This document shows positions 8,345 to 18,277 of a stretch of 64,000 nt of DNA, piece after piece (the first letter of the stretch is position 1; each line of letters starts with the position of its first letter). Under the pieces are notes generated by a model that saw nothing but the letters and a program-made list of their open reading frames with translations, searched no databases and had not been told where the DNA came from. The stretch is from WTGA01 sp965231865 (GTDB taxonomy: Bacteria > Pseudomonadota > Gammaproteobacteria > Arenicellales > Poriferihabitantaceae), in the NCBI GenBank assembly GCA_965231865.1, contig CBDDOJ010000002.1, forward strand, positions 1,426,001-1,490,000, in the 5' to 3' direction. The position numbers and the translations under genes were made by a program.

Positions 8345-10507
8345 GTGAGCCCGGATACTGTAACTGAAATGAGCGGTCTTTTGCCACAAAGTGAACACAC
8401 TGAATGCCGGGCATCCACGCACTGGATGTCCCGCATGCTGGCCCCGGCATCCCTGGCCATTGTCGGGGTGTCGAAAAAACCGGAAAGTGTCAGCCGGAAA
8501 GTCCTGGGTCTGCTGCAGGATTGCCAGTTTGCCGGCAGGCTGTACCGGGTCAATCCGAAGTATGACAGTATCGGGGACCATTCCTGCTACCCGGATTTGG
8601 CTGCATTGCCTGAAGTGCCGGACCTGGTGGTGATGACCATCGGCAACCATGGCATGGAGGATGCCGTTGTCCAGAGCATTGCCCTGAAGGTCGGCGGAAT
8701 CGTTATTTTTGCCAACAATTATCTGGAAGGGGACACTTCGCCTCCTCTTCTTCAGCGGCTGAAGCAATTGGCCGGAGAATCCGGAATCCCGGTATGCGGT
8801 GGGAACGGCATGGGATTTTACAACTATGATTCGGCCACAATGGTGAGTTTTGACTTCCCGCCGAAACGTCCGGCTGGTCATATCGCACTGGTGGCGCACT
8901 CCGGATCGGTCATGACCTATCTGGCCAATACGGACCCGAGGCTGAAGTATAACCTGGTGGTCTCACCCGGCCAGGAGATCCATGGCACCGTGGCGGATTA
9001 CATGCTGTATGCGCTGGTCCAGCCGACCACCCGGGTTCTGGCGGTTTTTATCGAGACGGTCCGCGACCCGGATCGCTTCATCCTGGCACTGGAAACCGCC
9101 CGCGAGAAAAATATCCCCGTTGTGCTGGTGAAAGTGGGGGTAACGGAAAAAAGTGCCCGCATGGCGAAGAGCCATTCCGGCGCGGTGGCCGGGAACGATA
9201 CGGCTTTTCAGGCGGTGTGTGACCGGTATGGCGTCATCCGGGTCGCCGACATCGACGAGATGGCCGCAACGGCATTGATCTTCTCCCAGCGAAGGCGGCT
9301 GGGCCCGGGCCAACTGTCCAGTTTGCTGGATTCCGGCGGTTTGCGCGAACAGATGATTGATCTGAGTGAACAAAAGGGGGTTGAGTATACGGAACTGACC
9401 GCCACCTCCCGATCCGCCCTGGAAAAAGTATTGGAATATGGTCTGATTGCCGAAAACCCGGTGGATGCCATGGGCGCGCTGAATGTGGATATCGCGGAAC
9501 TTTTTTCAACCTGCCTGCGGATTTTGCATGATGACCCCGGAACCGCCATGCTGACCCTTGAATTCGAATTCAGAGATGGGTTCAGCCAGTATCCACAGCT
9601 ACTGGACGTGGTCAGGAATTCCCTTTCATTCATCGATAAACCTTTTGTGGTCTTCAACAGCACCGTGAATGTCCACAATTCCATCGATGCCCTTGAATTG
9701 GGGAAATGCGGGGTCCCTGTGATCAATGGCATTTCCCTGGGACTGTCCGCCGTGGCAAACATGTTTCATTATCGCGATCATGTACGGTATGAGGAGCCCG
9801 GGCCATTTCAGTGCGGTGCGTCCAGGCTGTCGGAGTGGAAACGGAACCTGATGACCGGGGAGGTACTGGGCGAAGCCGACTCCCTTCAGATGTTCAGGGA
9901 TTTGGGTTTGCCCACGGTCGAATCCACAGTCGCCGGCAACCTGGAAGATGCCCTGTCCGCAGCCGAGGAAATCGGTTTTCCCGTGGTGCTGAAAACGGCG
10001 CAACCCGGTCTTCACCACAAATCGGAGAGGGAAGGGGTCCGACTGGCCCTGGAAGATGCGGATTCCGTCCGGTCCGCGTACCGGGACCTGTCTGCCCGGT
10101 TGGGAACCCGCGTTCTGGTGGCACCGATGATCACAGGGGGGGTGGAGCTGGCATTCGGCATGATCAACGACGATCAGTTCGGACCGGTGGTGATGGTTTG
10201 CGCGGGTGGCGTCCACATCGAGTTGTTGCGTGATCGGACGTTTATCCCGGCGCCGTGTTTGCAGGCCGAAGCGCTGCATCACATCCAATCGCTGGCGATC
10301 CATAAAGTACTGCAGGGAGCAAGAGGGAAGCCGGCCTGCCGGATTGACCTGGCCGCCCGGGCGTTGTCGGATTTTTCCCGGATAGCCGACCGGATGTGCA
10401 ATGAGATACTGGAAATGGACCTCAATCCGGTCATCGTGTCGCCGGATGGCTGTACCATCGTGGACGCATTGGTGGTTGCAAAAACAGGGACTGGAAAGTC
10501 GGGTTAA
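8345..10507 (+). CDS. ADP-forming acyl-CoA synthetase (NDP-forming acetate-CoA ligase family)
   Basis: This protein of up to 720 residues has the layout of single-chain ADP-forming acyl-CoA synthetases: CoA-binding domain near the N-terminus (SLAIVGVSKKPES), succinyl-CoA-synthetase-like domains in the middle with the phospho-histidine loop in KSHSGAVAGND, and a C-terminal ATP-grasp domain (GFPVVLKTAQPGLHHKSE onwards). It reversibly joins an organic acid to CoA with ATP. The start is uncertain: GTG at 8345, or ATG at 8369 or 8426 just before the conserved domain. It is divergent from the CaiD-like gene with only 21 bases between, so their promoters must overlap the coding ends. Confidence 0.86.
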   Translation: MSPDTVTEMSGLLPQSEHTECRASTHWMSRMLAPASLAIVGVSKKPESVSRKVLGLLQDCQFAGRLYRVNPKYDSIGDHSCYPDLAALPEVPDLVVMTIGNHGMEDAVVQSIALKVGGIVIFANNYLEGDTSPPLLQRLKQLAGESGIPVCGGNGMGFYNYDSATMVSFDFPPKRPAGHIALVAHSGSVMTYLANTDPRLKYNLVVSPGQEIHGTVADYMLYALVQPTTRVLAVFIETVRDPDRFILALETAREKNIPVVLVKVGVTEKSARMAKSHSGAVAGNDTAFQAVCDRYGVIRVADIDEMAATALIFSQRRRLGPGQLSSLLDSGGLREQMIDLSEQKGVEYTELTATSRSALEKVLEYGLIAENPVDAMGALNVDIAELFSTCLRILHDDPGTAMLTLEFEFRDGFSQYPQLLDVVRNSLSFIDKPFVVFNSTVNVHNSIDALELGKCGVPVINGISLGLSAVANMFHYRDHVRYEEPGPFQCGASRLSEWKRNLMTGEVLGEADSLQMFRDLGLPTVESTVAGNLEDALSAAEEIGFPVVLKTAQPGLHHKSEREGVRLALEDADSVRSAYRDLSARLGTRVLVAPMITGGVELAFGMINDDQFGPVVMVCAGGVHIELLRDRTFIPAPCLQAEALHHIQSLAIHKVLQGARGKPACRIDLAARALSDFSRIADRMCNEILEMDLNPVIVSPDGCTIVDALVVAKTGTGKSG

Positions 10508-10618
10508 TTTCCATCACGGAGTTCATCTTCCCGGTTTCGACTGGACCCCAACCCGTTGATGAAACCACCGGCCGATCCCCGTACCATGACCGGGATCCTG
10601 GCGGGAGGGGTCGATGAT

Positions 10619-11545
10619 TCAGGTGGGGCACCCGTTCCGGTTCAGGTAGGCGGCACCGAACACCCCTGCGCTGTCCCCAAGTTCCGGCGGAACGATTCTG
10701 CAATTCAACGTTGGCGCAAAGATGTGTTTCTCCACTTCTTCAATCCCCCGGGAGTAGAGGGTGCGGATATTTCCCACCCCGCCGCCGACCACGATGACAT
10801 CCGGGTCCAGGAGGTTGATGGCACTGGCGACTCCCTTGCCGAAGTACCGGACCAGGCGGGACAGTGTTTTTTGGGCGTTGGCATCCCCGGATTCGGACAG
10901 GCGGTCGATCTGCTCCAGGGTAGACCGGTTCCCGGCAATGGACCGGTAATACCGTTCAAGGGCCGGGCCGGACAGGATGGTTTCGACACAGCCGTGTCGG
11001 CCGCAATAACAGGCCCCCCCGGACTCGTCCAGGAAATTATGTCCCCATTCCCCGGCAATGCCGTGATTTCCCGAAAGCAGTTTTCCGTCCACAACAATCC
11101 CGCCGCCGACCCCGGTTCCAAGGATAATGCCAAATACAACGCGGGGGCGGGGTTCCAGTCCGGCAGCCGCCCCGGATTCGGATTCCGCCAGGGTAAAGCA
11201 GTTGGCATCATTTTCGATCCATACCGGAATTCCCAGCCGGTCTTCGAGATCTTTATTCAGGGCCTGGTGGTTGAGGTGCTGTGAATTACTGCCCCGGAGC
11301 CGGCCAGTGTGTGGGTCCAGGGTGCCAGGCGTGCCCATCCCGATGGATTTCGGCAAAGTGCCGGTGTCGGCAATCATCGACTCCAGAAGGCCGGTGATCT
11401 GCTTGAGAACATGGTCGTATCCGCGGTCGCCTTCCGTTGGAATGCGTTTTCGGACCAGGACCTTTCCGCCGGGTTCGGGGGCAAGGACGATTCCTTCAAT
11501 TTTGGTCCCTCCCAAATCAAGTCCCCAGAGACAATCGGTCACCAT
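10619..11545 (-). CDS. ROK-family sugar kinase (glucokinase/fructokinase-like)
   Basis: This 308-residue protein has the ATP-binding DLGGTK loop (10-15), the sugar-binding ENDAN (111-115) and GEWGH (165-169) segments, and the zinc motif C179-x-C181-G-x2-G-C186-x-E that marks ROK proteins. There is no N-terminal DNA-binding domain, so it is a kinase rather than a ROK repressor. It would phosphorylate a hexose in the cytosol. The exact sugar is not evident and no sugar transporter adjoins it. It is convergent with the acyl-CoA synthetase gene. Confidence 0.87.
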   Translation of the reverse strand: MVTDCLWGLDLGGTKIEGIVLAPEPGGKVLVRKRIPTEGDRGYDHVLKQITGLLESMIADTGTLPKSIGMGTPGTLDPHTGRLRGSNSQHLNHQALNKDLEDRLGIPVWIENDANCFTLAESESGAAAGLEPRPRVVFGIILGTGVGGGIVVDGKLLSGNHGIAGEWGHNFLDESGGACYCGRHGCVETILSGPALERYYRSIAGNRSTLEQIDRLSESGDANAQKTLSRLVRYFGKGVASAINLLDPDVIVVGGGVGNIRTLYSRGIEEVEKHIFAPTLNCRIVPPELGDSAGVFGAAYLNRNGCPT

Positions 11546-11662
11546 CTTAAAAGAATCTGCTTTTGGGTGTTTGGCTATTCATTGGGTTCGTGGCAAACAC
11601 AAGACCCAGAGCCATTGCCTGCCAGTTGGTGAGCCAGCACCGCCGCAGGTCAAACTCCAGAT

Positions 11663-12745
11663 TCATTGACGTTGCATCCCAACGAACAGGTCGACCAGAG
11701 CCTGATTGACATAATAGTTATTACGTCCCAGCTTGACCTTTTTTACAAAGCCACCCTCGCTCAATTGCTGGAGATACTTCCGTGCGGTTTGTCGACCATA
11801 AGGCAGATCACGTTGCAAATACTCGATCCGTGTATAGGGAAAGCGAAATAGGTTGTTCAGCAGATCCTGTGAATAAATTTTTGGCAGCTCGTTTCGCATC
11901 CGATGCTTTACCTCAATCATCAGTCTGTTGATATCGGTGATCAGATGAAGCGTAGACAGCGCAGATTCCGATACCGCATTGAGCAGATAAATCACCCACT
12001 CTTCCCATGCTTCATCCTCCTGCACGGCTTTCAGCAAACGATAGTAGTCCGGCTTGGTACGGTTGATCGCCCGACTCAGATAGAGAATGGGCGTCTCCAG
12101 CAGGCCGGTATGGGTGAGATAGAGTACATTGAGCATCCGACCTACTCGACCATTGCCATCCGGAAAAGGGTGAATGCTTTCAAACTGATGGTGGATCAAT
12201 GCCATTTTGATGAGCGGGTCCAGGTTGCAGCGGGTCTCGTCATTGATGAATTGTTCAAGCTCTCGCATGTGGGCAATAATCTCTCTGTTATTCTGCGGTG
12301 GCTCATAGACGGTCTCTCCTGTCTGTTCATTGCGCAACACCGTGCCCGGGAGTCTACGATAGCCGTCATTACGCTGCTTAAGTTGACGGAACATTTCGAT
12401 CAACATATTCTCGCTGATAAAGCGACAATCACGCCATCTCTCGTAGCTTTGGCGCATCGCGAAGCTGTATCGCGCCACTTCCTTGGCTTCTACAGAACCG
12501 ATTCCGGTCAGCAAGTCGACCTGAAATGCCTCGTCCTGCGTGGTAACGATGTTTTCTATCTCAGAACTGGCCAGCGCTTCCTGCAGAAGTAACGTATCGA
12601 TCAGGATACCCTGATTGGGCAAACTGCTGGCCGCACCCTTCAGTTCTCCCAAATTGGCCCGCGCGACGGACAGTTCCAGCAGGATGGGTACGGTCTGCAG
12701 GTTGACTAAGGGCGGAAGGGGGGGTAGTGGTCGTGTTGGGTTCAT
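11663..12745 (-). CDS. Fic-domain protein (AMPylase-type), class II
   Basis: This 360-residue protein has a complete Fic core, HPFPDGNGRVGR at 192-203, whose histidine catalyses transfer of AMP to target hydroxyls. An N-terminal helix carries S60-x3-E64-N65, matching the (S/T)xxxE(G/N) inhibitory motif, so this is a self-inhibited class II Fic enzyme. The C-terminal third has a winged-helix look (DLPYGRQTARKYLQQLSEGGF), common in this subgroup and suggesting DNA binding. Base composition is more AT-rich than its neighbours, hinting at transfer. No separate antitoxin is needed for class II members. Confidence 0.88.
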   Translation of the reverse strand: MNPTRPLPPLPPLVNLQTVPILLELSVARANLGELKGAASSLPNQGILIDTLLLQEALASSEIENIVTTQDEAFQVDLLTGIGSVEAKEVARYSFAMRQSYERWRDCRFISENMLIEMFRQLKQRNDGYRRLPGTVLRNEQTGETVYEPPQNNREIIAHMRELEQFINDETRCNLDPLIKMALIHHQFESIHPFPDGNGRVGRMLNVLYLTHTGLLETPILYLSRAINRTKPDYYRLLKAVQEDEAWEEWVIYLLNAVSESALSTLHLITDINRLMIEVKHRMRNELPKIYSQDLLNNLFRFPYTRIEYLQRDLPYGRQTARKYLQQLSEGGFVKKVKLGRNNYYVNQALVDLFVGMQRQ

Positions 12746-12772
12746 TGGTTGAGAATATTACGATTGTGTCAA

Positions 12773-12778
12773 ATTATA
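12773..12778 (-). promoter_or_regulatory. Possible -10 element of the fic gene
   Basis: TATAAT occurs on the minus strand 28 bases before the fic start in a very AT-rich stretch. No clear -35 partner was seen at 16-18 bases, so this is a weak call. Confidence 0.35.
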
Positions 12779-13827
12779 TATGTTTTCCATTATTATGTAT
12801 ACGAAAACCTAATTTTGTATATGTTTTATCCTTATTTTCCTGACTACAACCTTTGTTTCGTTCGTGAAGGCATGTCTGCATTGTTCACGGATAGCCCAAT
12901 ATCCAGCGATACTGGAATTTGATCAAACGGCATAAATGTCCATATTCGATCTCCCTGTGAGGGGACCACCCTCCAGGGCGGGATTTTATCGGTTGAGGGT
13001 TTGTTTCCAGTCGCGTCGCAGGGGCAAAGAAAGGAGGTCGTCTTCAGATTTTCGATTCAGGAACCCATCGAACTCCCTTTGGAGCATATATGGTCTTGAA
13101 CGCAAGTGCAGGGTGATATTACCCCTCCTTTTTTTTCGGGAAATTCGAAAAATTCGGGCCCCTCGTCAAATTACCGCATTACGGGTATCGGAAAAATCCA
13201 GCCCAGTCATGCGGAAAATGAAATAACATTGATCATGCGTCTCCCGCTGTCAGTCCAAATGGACTGGATTATTCTTCAATCTCCTCCTGTTTCAAAGAAG
13301 ATTTACTCCATCCCGGCCCCGTATTCTGATCTGTTCCAAGTGATGGAAAGGGGTTGTACAGGACCAGTCCGTGTCAACCGGATGAGGAAGTTACCCCTTC
13401 AATCCAGGCGACAAAATTTTGTTGAACCCTGTTTCTGGAGCGGGTGCTGCACTTCAAACTGGTACGGGGGGATTTCATTGAAGATCGAAAACGGAAGTCA
13501 TGCCCTTGGGACACCCCTCCCAGGGGTGTGGGCTGGGGTGGATTCCCGATATCCTTGTCTTGTGGTCGGGACAGCCCGGTCGGGATGTTTTGCCTGGACC
13601 CTGACCGTCGGCGGTCAACAGGGGCACTTTCTGTAATATTGAGAAGGGTTCCCATTCCTGGATTTCCAAGTGGAAATATCATGCACTGAATAAGAAGACG
13701 CCTATCGTCCCATCACTGAAACGGGTTCTGGAAAACGGCCTGGATCGATCTGTTCTTTCACGGAATGAAGGACTGGCAATCTCTTTCTCAGTAAATTGCC
13801 CCCATCCGGGCAATCATCCAGCAATTC
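12779..13827. other. About 1.05 kb without a recognisable gene
   Basis: Between fic and the antitoxin-like gene no open frame shows protein-like composition. The first 80 bases are AT-rich promoter sequence of fic. A perfect 8-bp hairpin with a 3-base loop (ACACCCCT / AGGGGTGT) lies at 13511-13529. Several GC-rich segments look like degraded coding sequence, but I could not identify a family in any frame. It is best regarded as a decayed insertion zone. Confidence 0.45.
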
Positions 13828-14567
13828 TCAAAGCCTCCGTTCATGATCGACAAGATCCGCAACAATAAAAAGGTTGGACAGATTCCCCTCCAGCATATAG
13901 TCGAATGCAGACTTGTCATTCAATTCTGGACGAGTCCTATTGAGCCAGTTCAGTTCAGCCTCGACGGCTTCATTGAAAACCGTACCGAGCCCCAGGCTGA
14001 TACAAAGGAAATATGCGATCCTGTCTCTGAAATCTTTCGATTCAGGAGGAGGGACGTGACCCGATAACACCTCCCTGCCAAACGCATCATTCGGCTCGTA
14101 GCCCAGAAAAATCATCTGTTTGTCAGGTTCCAGATTCCAGCGCTGGCAGGTCTTCACATAAGCATTCAGAATTCCACTCGGACGTTCCCTTTCGGAATCT
14201 CTACTGCAATCCCCCTGGATCATAGTTGGATCGGAGGCCACAAACCCTCTCAACTGAGGATGCCCCTTGTCAGGGACAGGCGTCCGGGCAACGCCATCGG
14301 AAACCCGGCAGACAATTTATCGGCAGACATGGAAATTGTGTTGTTGTCGCCAAATATCCTGTATTTCGCAACCACAGCGCCCAGTGTATTTCCATGCAGC
14401 ACCTGGAGGTCATTTAGATCAAACATGAATTTCGGAGTAAGGGAACTGTACACCAGATCAAAGAAACGGGCCGGTATCTCTCCCCGATGGAACATTGGCG
14501 GGGTGAAGAAAGTGTTCAAAATGGTGGTGACTCTTTTTGATCTTAACTTGACCATTTCAGGTATCAT
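13828..14567 (-). pseudogene. Frame-disrupted gene ending in an MbcA/ParS/Xre-type antitoxin domain
   Basis: Two minus-strand frames abut. The upstream one (ATG at 14567, with GGAGG just before it, to a stop at 14250) encodes about 105 residues with no known motif. The downstream one (to 13828) opens with a non-ATG codon at 14253 and encodes 141 residues. Its C-terminus (WLNRTRPEL through LEGNLSNLFIVADLVD) resembles the toxin-binding domain of MbcA/ParS/Xre (DUF2384) antitoxins. Protein-like sequence continues upstream of that codon in its own frame, suggesting that one gene of about 245 residues was split by a frameshift near 14265-14300. No RES-type toxin partner is recognisable. Two overlapping genes remain the alternative. 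Confidence 0.5.
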
Positions 14568-14856
14568 AGGCCTCCAAGCGTCAGAAGCGTAGCACCATCT
14601 TTTCTGTACATCAATTCGCATGTGGCGGGTTGCAAAACCAACCCACACTGCATGGAACGAAGAAATTTCTCCCAGCACCAGCCCATTGCCAACAGCGTTC
14701 ACGTGGATACGTCCAAAAGGGTGGCGTGCTGAGCCAGTACCCGGGCTGGCTTCCTACGGCCGGGGCGGAGTGCGACAATGGCATGTATTGCAGTCATGCT
14801 GAATAAAAATTCCAGTAGGCACCCGTTCGGGGCAGCAGTACAAATCCACCGGGGGA

Positions 14857-15816
14857 GTGTTCATATTGGCTGAACCCTACCTGACCTACCGGCGAAATCT
14901 CACCACGCTCACCGCCATTGGATTACTCAAGTTTTACGGCGTGATCAGCCGGCCATTTGGCTACAGGTGGCTGGCATGGGTGGGGGTGTTTACGGGAAAA
15001 TTCCTGGACCGGAAAGAGCCCTGCGTGGTGAGGCTTGCGCAGGATGCAAAGTTCAAGTTTTTCCTCGCCGACTATTACTGGAACAAGCTGGTCTGCAGGG
15101 GGTTTCGTTACGAGCCGGAAATCGAAACGGTGCTCAGTGCGGTCCGGGATATTGATTACTTGTTCCTGGACCTGGGGGCCAACTACGGCTATTGGAGCAT
15201 CCTGGCTTCATCCCGGCCGTTTCAGGGCAAGAAAGCAATCGCGGTGGAACCGGTCCGCCGGAACTATCATATGCTCCGGGAAAACAACCGGATTAACCGG
15301 AACCGTTTTACGCCCGTTCGCGCTGCGGTGGCTCGCCAGGCCGGAGAAACGGTGCGGATCCATACCAGTCCGGGGTCCCTGGCGAACGAAGGGGCCACAC
15401 TGTTACCGCATTTGACCCTTCCGGAGTCGGAGAGTGAGCCGGTACCCACCACTTCCATTGACCAGCTGGCGGGAAAGTACGCCCGGACCGGCCAGCCCAT
15501 TGTGATCAAGCTCGATGTGGAGGGAATGGAGGTGGAGGCGGTCCAGGGCGCCGAGGAGGTATTGAAGCGGGATGTCCTGTTAATCTATGAAGATCACGGC
15601 AGCGACCCCGCCTGCCGGATCAGCGATCATCTCCTGGGACTCGGGATGTCGGTTTCTCACCTCGAATTCGGTACTTTGTGCCCGGTGTATTCCCTGGAGG
15701 ATGTACGCAGCATCAAAACCCGGGCCAATAAGGGGTATAATCTGTTCGCTTACCGAGGGGGCTCGGTGTTTGATCTGGCCACCCGAATGAAATCTACAGC
15801 GATCAAGGAGAAATGA
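14857..15816 (+). CDS. FkbM-family methyltransferase
   Basis: This 319-residue protein has an FkbM-type SAM-binding core: DLGANYG at 105-111, an acidic AVEPV loop after the next strand, and KLDVEGME further on. FkbM enzymes O-methylate hydroxyls on sugars or small molecules. A hydrophobic N-terminal 40 residues may associate with membrane. The start is GTG at 14857 directly after GGGGGA; TTG at 14866 would give better ribosome spacing. Its stop overlaps the start of the substrate-binding protein (ATGA), making it the first gene of a six-gene coupled operon. Confidence 0.85.
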   Translation: MFILAEPYLTYRRNLTTLTAIGLLKFYGVISRPFGYRWLAWVGVFTGKFLDRKEPCVVRLAQDAKFKFFLADYYWNKLVCRGFRYEPEIETVLSAVRDIDYLFLDLGANYGYWSILASSRPFQGKKAIAVEPVRRNYHMLRENNRINRNRFTPVRAAVARQAGETVRIHTSPGSLANEGATLLPHLTLPESESEPVPTTSIDQLAGKYARTGQPIVIKLDVEGMEVEAVQGAEEVLKRDVLLIYEDHGSDPACRISDHLLGLGMSVSHLEFGTLCPVYSLEDVRSIKTRANKGYNLFAYRGGSVFDLATRMKSTAIKEK

Positions 15817-17312
15817 GGTCACGATTCACAGGTTGGTTCATGGTCTGTCTGGTTTTTCTGTCCGTTTGGACCAGCTCGGCACAGGGCGCAACATTGCGTT
15901 TGGCCTATGATGCGGGATTCGGCGGGGCGGAATCCCTGGACCCCTATTCCCCCACCCGTTTCTTCTTTACCACCCAGACGATGTACAACCGGCTCGTGCG
16001 CCAGGAGGATGACGGCAGTGCGGGCCCGGATCTGGCGACTTCCTGGAGTGTTTCCGGGGATGCCAGGACCTGGACCTTCCATTTGCGGGACGGGGTCCGG
16101 TTTCATAGCGGAAAGCTGCTCAGTGCGGCGGATGTGGTCTATTCGCTGTATCACGCCCTGGACCCAAAAAGAGGTTCTCCGGTCCGCTCCACCCTGAAAA
16201 TCATGGACCGCATCGAGGTCGTGGACCGTCTCACGGTCCGGATCCATTTGAAATCCGCGCATGCGGATTTGCCTTTATTGCTGCTCGACCAGCGATGTGG
16301 AATCATTCCCGAGGGAAGCGCGGACTCTATTGAACAGACAGGCGATGGAACCGGCCCATTCAGGCTGGTGGAAAATGACCCGGAAGGGATCACCATACTG
16401 GAAGCCAATCCGGATTACTGGGAAGGGCCTCCCGGGGTTGAACGGGTGGAAATTGTCGCCATCCCCGACCAGGTTGCACAGATTCAGGCCATGCTGGCGG
16501 GCCAGATTGATTACCTGCCGTCCATTAACCGGCGGCAGTTGAAACTGTTTGAAGACCATCCCGAGTATATTGTACAGACCATCAAAACGGGGCATTGGCC
16601 CGGTATGGTCATGCGTACGGATATGGCTCCCTTTGATGACCGGAATGTGCGCAGGGCTATGCGGGCAGTGGTGGACAGGGAGGGGATGGTTCGCCTGGTG
16701 CTGGGAGAAGGGGGGGGTGAACCGTCGTGTGATACGCCGGTCTGGGCCGGGGACAAATACCATGCACAGCGGGACTGCCCCCAGGATATTGCGCAGGCGA
16801 AAGCCCTGTTGTCGAAGGCCGGATATCCGGATGGAATTGATGTGGACCTGTATACCTCGTCCGTGGACAAGTCATTTGTCAGTATGGCGGAGGTGTACCA
16901 GAACCAGGCGGCGCAGGCGGGCATCCGGGTGAATATCCACCAGGTTCCGGCAGACGGTTACTGGACCGATACCTGGATGCAGGAGCCTTTCGTGGCGACC
17001 CGCTGGAACCAGCGGCCAGCCGACCAGATATTGAATGAAGCGTTCCGTTCCGGCGCGGCCTGGAACGAAACCTATTGGCAAAACGCGCAGTTTGACCGGG
17101 AACTGGACCGGGCCAGAAAGGAGGTCAACGGGAAAAAACGGCGGGATTTGTATGTCCGTACCCAGCAACTGCTGTATGACGATGGTGGAGCCATCATTCC
17201 CTTTCATCTCAATGTCAACCGTGTGTTCAGTTCGAAGTTGAGAAACCTGCCCCCGGAAACCGAATTGTTTGTGCGGTGGCAGCACCTGGGTAAAACAGAA
17301 AGCCAAAACTAG
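15813..17312 (+). CDS. Dpp/Opp-type ABC transporter substrate-binding protein
   Basis: This 499-residue family-5 solute-binding protein has a signal peptide (hydrophobic core about 8-20, likely cleavage near 24-26). Family motifs follow: LDPYSPTRF, LATSWSVSGDARTWTFHLRD with HSGKLLSAADVVYS, and NPDYWEG. It would capture peptides, nickel chelates or another substrate in the periplasm and deliver it to the two permeases that follow. AAGGAG precedes the ATG, which overlaps the FkbM stop. No lipobox cysteine is present, so it is soluble in the periplasm rather than a lipoprotein. The specific ligand is unknown; the flanking methyl- and sulfotransferase genes hint at a modified small molecule. Confidence 0.9.
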   Translation: MRSRFTGWFMVCLVFLSVWTSSAQGATLRLAYDAGFGGAESLDPYSPTRFFFTTQTMYNRLVRQEDDGSAGPDLATSWSVSGDARTWTFHLRDGVRFHSGKLLSAADVVYSLYHALDPKRGSPVRSTLKIMDRIEVVDRLTVRIHLKSAHADLPLLLLDQRCGIIPEGSADSIEQTGDGTGPFRLVENDPEGITILEANPDYWEGPPGVERVEIVAIPDQVAQIQAMLAGQIDYLPSINRRQLKLFEDHPEYIVQTIKTGHWPGMVMRTDMAPFDDRNVRRAMRAVVDREGMVRLVLGEGGGEPSCDTPVWAGDKYHAQRDCPQDIAQAKALLSKAGYPDGIDVDLYTSSVDKSFVSMAEVYQNQAAQAGIRVNIHQVPADGYWTDTWMQEPFVATRWNQRPADQILNEAFRSGAAWNETYWQNAQFDRELDRARKEVNGKKRRDLYVRTQQLLYDDGGAIIPFHLNVNRVFSSKLRNLPPETELFVRWQHLGKTESQN

Positions 17313-17314
17313 AC

Positions 17315-18277
17315 ATGCTGAAAATCCTCCTGCGCAGGCTGGTCTCAGCCCTGTTTACCCTGGCCTTTGTGGCGGTGGTGGTCTTTTCGGTCGCGGAAGC
17401 GTTGCCCGGGGATGCCTGTACGGCCTACCTGGGCCGGCTGGCCCAGGGAGAACGCCTGGACAATTGTCGCGCTTCCCTCAATCTGGACCAACCGGCAGCA
17501 AAACGATTTCTTCACTGGGCCAGGGACCTCGCCAAAGGGGACCTCGGCAACTCATTGAAACGGAAAAAACCCATCGAAGACATCGTGGGTCCCCGATTTC
17601 GCAATACCGTCATTCTGGGAGCCACGGCGGCCCTCATTGGGATTCCGCTTGCCATTGTACTGGGGGTCTTTGCGGGGGTGTACCGGGACAGGGTCCCGGA
17701 TTTTCTGATTTCCGGGGTGTCGTTGCTGGCCATGACCATTCCCGAATTCGTCATTGCGACCCTGTTGATTTTTGTCTTTGCAATCAGTTTCCAGTGGTTT
17801 CCAGCCGTGACCATACTGCCCACCAACGCCAGTGTCCGGGAAATCCTGCCAAACATCGTACTGCCCGTGATTACCCTGGCCTTTGTCATGACTGCGCATA
17901 TCCTGCGCATCACCCGGGCCAGTGTCATCGATGCGATGCACAGCGAATATGTGAAAATGGCGACGTTGAAAGGGGTCTCGTTTCGCCGGGTGATCTTCCG
18001 GCACATGCTTCCCAGCGCATTGCTTCCGACGATCAATATCGTCGCCCTGACCATTGCGTGGCTATTGAGCGGTGTCGTGGTCATTGAAAAGGTTTTCAAC
18101 TATCCGGGTCTTGGCACGCTGATCATACAAAGTATTTTTGACCGCGACCTGCCGTTGGTCCAGGCCATCGCGCTGATGTTTGCCCTGATCTATATTGCCG
18201 TCAACCTGATCGCGGATTTGCTGGTCATTCTGCTCAATCCCAAACTCAGGTCCCAGGTTTCGGGGGAGGGCGGATGA
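17315..18277 (+). CDS. Dpp/Opp-type ABC transporter permease (DppB-like)
   Basis: This 320-residue inner-membrane protein has six predicted helices and the cytoplasmic EAA-type loop (YVKMATLKGVSFRRVIFRHMLP) that contacts the ATPase. The N-terminal LLRRLVSALFTLAF and LPGDAC segments are typical of DppB. It starts two bases after the binding-protein stop and ends overlapping the next permease. Confidence 0.9.
   Translation: MLKILLRRLVSALFTLAFVAVVVFSVAEALPGDACTAYLGRLAQGERLDNCRASLNLDQPAAKRFLHWARDLAKGDLGNSLKRKKPIEDIVGPRFRNTVILGATAALIGIPLAIVLGVFAGVYRDRVPDFLISGVSLLAMTIPEFVIATLLIFVFAISFQWFPAVTILPTNASVREILPNIVLPVITLAFVMTAHILRITRASVIDAMHSEYVKMATLKGVSFRRVIFRHMLPSALLPTINIVALTIAWLLSGVVVIEKVFNYPGLGTLIIQSIFDRDLPLVQAIALMFALIYIAVNLIADLLVILLNPKLRSQVSGEGG

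Noticed and set aside
7517..8899. A longer CaiD-like protein of 460 residues
   Set aside because: The extra N-terminal part is antisense to the acyl-CoA synthetase start; similarity begins exactly at ATG 8323.
11663..12745. Fic protein as a phage-defence system on its own
   Set aside because: The motif supports a self-inhibited AMPylase, but nothing in the neighbourhood shows a defence role.
13106..13636. 176-codon open frame in the gene-free stretch
   Set aside because: Rich in Gly/Pro/Ser/Trp without pattern, no ribosome site, no homologous motif.
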